The notes beneath the pieces are model-generated. The model had not been told where the DNA came from, did no database searches, and saw only the letters and a list, made by a program, of their open reading frames with translations. A stretch of DNA of 6,080 nt from Herpetosiphonaceae bacterium (GTDB lineage: Bacteria > Chloroflexota > Chloroflexia > Chloroflexales > Kallotenuaceae). Shown one piece after another: positions 4,746 through 6,080 of the stretch; within the stretch, counting starts at the first letter, position 1, and the number at the start of each line of letters is the position of its first letter. The stretch is from positions 1 through 6,080 of the forward strand of contig JASKZZ010000294.1 in the NCBI GenBank assembly GCA_030147335.1. Reading direction: 5' to 3'. The translations under genes and the position numbers were made by a program.

Positions 4746-6080
4746 TTACTGCTGTACCTGCGACACTACATGTCGCACGCGAAAGGTTTTGATCTCGAAT
4801 GGCCGTATATGGAAGCTCAGCGTATTGCGACCAATCGTTACATCGCCGATGCGTTCTTCCAGCAGGTTACATTCTTCTGCCGACGAAATCGTATGGGCAA
4901 AGGTTATGGTCACAGGCCCACGCTGATTGTGCGCTTCATAAAGCCGCACGATCAAACCATCATCGTTCTCGCTGGTCTTGATTGTATCCAAAATGACGTG
5001 GTCGGCGGAGCATCGTGCAAATGAGAAGCCATGGTGCGGATTTGGAGCGGTACGAGCCGGATCGCGATGTTCGGCGTCAAGCCAGCCGATAAGCGGTGCA
5101 TTGAACTCAGCGGCACGACGAACAACTTGACCTTCACGCCAATCGCCACCATGCGGCAACAAGGCGTAGGTAAACAAATGCTTGCCCTGGTCGGCGTTGG
5201 GGTCGGGATATACCCCGGATGTGAGCAGCGTCAGGCGGAGAACATTATCGTGAACATCGTGGCCGTACTTGCTGTCGTTGAGCAGCGCTACGCCATAGTC
5301 GCCTTCAGACAGATCAACCCAACGATGAGCGCACGTTTCGAAGCGTGCAATATCCCACGACGTATTGCGGTGCGTTGGTCGTTGAACCGAGCCAAACTGG
5401 ATTTCATGCGTGGCGAATGTGGTGTTGATGTCTAGCGGAAACGCCGCTTTGAGCAGCATCTGATGCTGATGCCAGTCAATTTCGGTCTCAAAGTCGATGC
5501 GCGGGAGATCGCTGTAGATCAAGATGCGCTGCGTGATGCGCGAGCTGAGAAATGAGCGAGTAATCTCGACTCCGCCACGGATTGGCCCAGTTGCCACGAC
5601 CTCGATCCGCTCCAACGCTTGGATCGGATACGGCTTTTCTTCGTAATAAATATCAATGTCCCAGGCGTCGAAGTTGAGCGGCCTGTCTTCAAAGGCAATC
5701 AGCTGATTGGCGCGCGAATCAGGAGTGATAACTTCCCGACCGAAGCGCTTGTCGTGGAGCGAACTGATTTCGCCGTTGTGATCAAGCTCAATCCGAAAGA
5801 ACTGGTTTTCCAGCAAGGTCGTGCTGATGCTGATGCCAGAGGTGGGCGTCGTCAGCTGAGTTTGTGTCAGGTCGATCATGCCATAGCTGGGAACGGTGTA
5901 GCCTGAAACAAGCCACAGCTGCTTCCCATTCTCGTCATGGCTAATCAGTTGGCGCTGCTGGTCAATTGCTGCAATGCCGATATGCCAATCTTCGTCTACC
6001 TCCTGTTCCGAAACAATGAGTGGATCGGTGCGCTCCCATCCGAGCGTGTTAACGATAGCAAGGCCGGAATGTTCGCCAAT
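4746..6080 (-). CDS. Glycoside hydrolase family 38 alpha-mannosidase, C-terminal part (N-terminus beyond window)
   Basis: The minus-strand frame is open from base 6080 to the stop at 4746-4748, giving 444 residues. The Met at 5877-5879 is internal, because the 67 residues before it carry the continuing family pattern (VNTLGWERTDPLIV, like the N-T/P-L-x-W-x-R segment that opens the beta-sandwich region of GH38 proteins). Further GH38-type segments are LENQFFRIELDHNGEISSL followed by HDKRFGREV, and the later FEDRPLNFDAWDIDIYY. The C-terminal region has many strands and ends in QVQQ. GH38 enzymes remove terminal alpha-mannose with a zinc-dependent retaining mechanism; the catalytic domain and metal ligands are upstream of this window, so activity cannot be judged here. 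No membrane segment is visible in the part seen. The gene lies 87 bp upstream of the dehydrogenase on the same strand; I see no strong terminator between them, so read-through is possible. Confidence 0.9.
   Translation of the reverse strand: MGEHSGLAIVNTLGWERTDPLIVSEQEVDEDWHIGIAAIDQQRQLISHDENGKQLWLVSGYTVPSYGMIDLTQTQLTTPTSGISISTTLLENQFFRIELDHNGEISSLHDKRFGREVITPDSRANQLIAFEDRPLNFDAWDIDIYYEEKPYPIQALERIEVVATGPIRGGVEITRSFLSSRITQRILIYSDLPRIDFETEIDWHQHQMLLKAAFPLDINTTFATHEIQFGSVQRPTHRNTSWDIARFETCAHRWVDLSEGDYGVALLNDSKYGHDVHDNVLRLTLLTSGVYPDPNADQGKHLFTYALLPHGGDWREGQVVRRAAEFNAPLIGWLDAEHRDPARTAPNPHHGFSFARCSADHVILDTIKTSENDDGLIVRLYEAHNQRGPVTITFAHTISSAEECNLLEERIGDVTIGRNTLSFHIRPFEIKTFRVRHVVSQVQQ

Noticed and set aside
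4724..4747. Weak hairpin with T-run after the mannosidase gene (minus strand)
   Set aside because: The stem is short and mostly A-T, with mismatches, so I could not separate it from chance.
5619..5906. Plus-strand open frame opposite the mannosidase
   Set aside because: It lies antisense to a well-supported GH38 frame and has no recognisable domain or ribosome binding site.

Overview
The window is bacterial DNA of roughly balanced base composition. It carries four protein genes, two of them cut by the window edges, and one long non-coding gap. The gene types (a bacterial GH38 alpha-mannosidase, a secreted beta-helix polysaccharide lyase with Pro/Ala linkers and carbohydrate-binding modules, and an unusual isocitrate/isopropylmalate dehydrogenase) suggest a saprophytic or predatory polysaccharide degrader. 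My tentative guess is a Chloroflexota member such as Herpetosiphon. This comes from remembered protein style only, and no marker gene here proves it.

Layout: (1) 1-502, plus strand, is the C-terminal part of an SRPBCC/START-like protein, followed by a hairpin-plus-T terminator at 537-570. (2) 571-1223 has no convincing gene. It holds an AT-rich stretch with an inverted repeat, a near-consensus sigma-70 promoter (TTGACA, 16 bp, TAGAAT), two perfect palindromes just downstream of the predicted transcription start, and a GC-rich segment that could fold. Together these look like a regulated leader of about 450 nt for the next gene. (3) 1224-3509, plus strand, is a large secreted protein: signal peptide, PL9-like right-handed beta-helix, linker, F5/8-type C (CBM32-like) domain, a second linker with a 72-nt tandem duplication, and a CBM6/35-like C-terminal module. 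A strong terminator lies at 3526-3562. (4) 3582-4658, minus strand, is a dehydrogenase whose substrate residues match isocitrate dehydrogenase but whose cofactor positions are atypical. It has its own good ribosome binding site and a likely extended -10 promoter. (5) 4746-6080, minus strand, is the C-terminal part of a GH38 alpha-mannosidase, open through the window edge.

How they work together: the lyase would act outside the cell, binding and cutting a uronic-acid polymer. The mannosidase would trim mannose-containing glycans, and the dehydrogenase belongs to central carbon metabolism. The lyase converges with the two minus-strand genes on the terminator region, so the lyase is its own unit. 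The mannosidase and dehydrogenase lie in tandem 87 bp apart but probably do not depend on one promoter. I see no clear defence, mobile or otherwise novel multi-gene system. The most interesting parts are the lyase leader region and the dehydrogenase cofactor pocket.
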